Part shown: one piece after another, positions 5,976 through 6,899 of the stretch
Position numbering within the stretch: position 1 is the first letter of the stretch
Layout: each line of letters opens with the position of its first letter
NCBI GenBank assembly: GCA_023394015.1
Contig: JAEXBL010000480.1
Location: 1 to 6,899, forward strand
DNA: 6,899 bases
From: Pseudomonadota bacterium
GTDB lineage: Bacteria > Pseudomonadota > Gammaproteobacteria > Burkholderiales > Burkholderiaceae_C
Direction: 5' to 3'
Notes under the pieces: generated by a model
What the model saw: the letters and a program-made list of their open reading frames with translations, nothing else
Databases searched by the model: none
What the model was told of the DNA's origin: nothing
Made by a program: the position numbers and the translations under genes

Positions 5976-6899
5976 TTACCCGAGGCTGGCGCGGGGGTCG
6001 GCGCTGGATGCCGGCACGGGCGATGCTGGGTCCACGCCGGTGCTGGCCGTGCGCAGCGGCAGGCGCAGCCCCACCCGCAAGCCGCCCAGCCCGTCGCTGG
6101 CGCCAAACTCGAGCTGGCCGCGGTGCAGGGACACGATGGCCTTCACGCTGGCCAGGCCCAGCCCCAGGCCCTGGTGGCGCAGATCGGGGCGGTAGAAGCG
6201 CTCGCCCAGGCGCTGCAGGCGTTCGGCGGGCAGGCCGGGCCCGTCGTCCTCTATCAGCAGCAGGGCCGACTGCATTGCCGCCTCGGCCTGCACGGTCACG
6301 CGCACGTGCCCGCGGGCGTACTTCAACGCGTTGTCCAGCAGGTTGGCGCAGGCGTTGGCCAGCAGTTGCGCGTCGCCGTCGATCGGCACGGGCTGGGCCG
6401 CCGCCAGGGTGATGGCGAGCTGGCGCTCTTCGGCCAGCGCGTCGTACAGCTCCACCACGTCGGCGGCGATCGGCGTCAGGTCGCAGGGCGCGAAGGCCTG
6501 GCGGCGCACGCCGGCTTCCAGCTCGGAGATCTGCAGCAGCTTGCTCAGCAGCGCGTTCAGCCCGTCCAGCTCCAGCTCCAGCCGGTCGATGGCCTCGGCC
6601 AGCTCGGCGCGCGTGGCCTCGGGGCGCTGCACCGAACGCACCCGCGCCTGCATGCGCATCAGGGGTGTGCGCAAGTCGTGCGCCAGGGTGTCGGAGACAT
6701 GCCGCACGCCGGTCATCAGTTGCTCGATGCGGTCCAGCATCTCGTTCACGTCGTGGCCCAGGTGCGCGAACTCGTCGGGCCGCGGCGTGGGCGGCACGCG
6801 CCGCGACAGATCACCCGTGCCGATGCGGCGCGCCGTCTCGCGCACCTCGCCCACGCGCAGCTCCAGCTCGTGGCGGAACACGTAGGTGCCCACCAGCAC
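5976..6899 (-). CDS. Two-component sensor histidine kinase (C-terminal part; N-terminus beyond window edge)
   Basis: The visible 307 residues are the cytoplasmic end of a membrane-bound sensor kinase. Residues 1-8 look like the end of a transmembrane helix, followed by a HAMP linker (about 10-62, with DLSRRVP and DEFAHLGHDVNEML). The HisKA H-box TLAHDLRTPL at 71-80 has His74 as phosphoacceptor. The ATPase domain has N-box NLLDNALKYA (187-196), G1 DDGPGLP (218-224), F-box ERFYR (233-237) and G2 GLGLGLA (244-250); all key residues are intact. A Pro/Ser/Ala-rich tail of about 25 residues ends the protein. The real start lies beyond 6899; the first codon seen, GTG, is probably internal. A response regulator gene is expected further upstream. 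Its position next to tctBA suggests, but does not prove, control of carboxylate uptake like TctD-TctE. The sensing domain is missing, so I give no gene name. Confidence 0.9.
   Translation of the reverse strand: MLVGTYVFRHELELRVGEVRETARRIGTGDLSRRVPPTPRPDEFAHLGHDVNEMLDRIEQLMTGVRHVSDTLAHDLRTPLMRMQARVRSVQRPEATRAELAEAIDRLELELDGLNALLSKLLQISELEAGVRRQAFAPCDLTPIAADVVELYDALAEERQLAITLAAAQPVPIDGDAQLLANACANLLDNALKYARGHVRVTVQAEAAMQSALLLIEDDGPGLPAERLQRLGERFYRPDLRHQGLGLGLASVKAIVSLHRGQLEFGASDGLGGLRVGLRLPLRTASTGVDPASPVPASSADPRASLG

Noticed and set aside
5828..6106. Upstream extension of the tctB open frame
   Set aside because: The extension overlaps the end of the kinase gene, is Pro/Ala/Cys-rich and unlike TctB, while the ATG at 5827 has a ribosome binding site and gives the normal TctB length.
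5976..6899. Naming the kinase tctE
   Set aside because: The sensing domain is outside the window and the visible domains are common to many kinases; proximity to tctBA alone is not enough.
1..6899. A previously undescribed multi-gene system, mobile element, CRISPR array or RNA gene
   Set aside because: All protein genes belong to well-known families, there are no regularly spaced repeats or transposase remnants, and no tRNA-like or rRNA-like segment was recognised by eye.

Overview
This is a GC-rich window of about 6.9 kb, packed almost end to end with genes that all read on the minus strand. The gene set (miaA and mutL close together, a Bcr/CflA-type exporter between them, a TctA/TctB transporter, a MutL of the endonuclease type) and the strong GC bias at third codon positions suggest a betaproteobacterium. 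Burkholderiales, perhaps Comamonadaceae, is my best guess. This is inferred from gene style and gene order, not from a marker gene.

In transcription order, from high to low coordinates: (1) the 3' part of a HAMP/HisKA/HATPase sensor histidine kinase gene enters from the right edge and ends at 5976. (2) A 148-bp gap carries two abutting palindromes, GGGTTTA-type repeats, a possible -10 and a 12-bp palindrome. (3) tctB (5360-5827) and tctA (3829-5346) form a tight pair encoding the two membrane subunits of a tripartite tricarboxylate transporter; tctA is preceded by a strong Shine-Dalgarno that overlaps the tctB stop codon. (4) A perfect 12-bp hairpin with a T-rich tail terminates the tct unit. 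(5) mutL (1920-3752) starts immediately behind that hairpin. (6) A drug-efflux-like MFS gene (608-1858) follows after 61 bp. (7) A 168-bp gap holds an unusual cluster of ATGAC/GTCAT pentamers. (8) miaA starts at 439 and runs off the left edge.

The genes fall into two unrelated jobs: organic-acid uptake with a neighbouring sensor kinase, and housekeeping (mismatch repair, tRNA modification) with an exporter gene set between mutL and miaA. No substrate-binding protein gene (tctC) is visible beside tctBA, so it must lie elsewhere.

I see no phage, insertion sequence, CRISPR array, tRNA, rRNA or clearly new protein system. The points most worth a second look are non-coding. They are the mirrored heptamer cluster between the MFS gene and miaA, the palindrome pair upstream of tctB that shares its CATGACC/GGTCATG half-site with that cluster, and the apparently leaderless starts of mutL and possibly the MFS gene directly behind hairpins.
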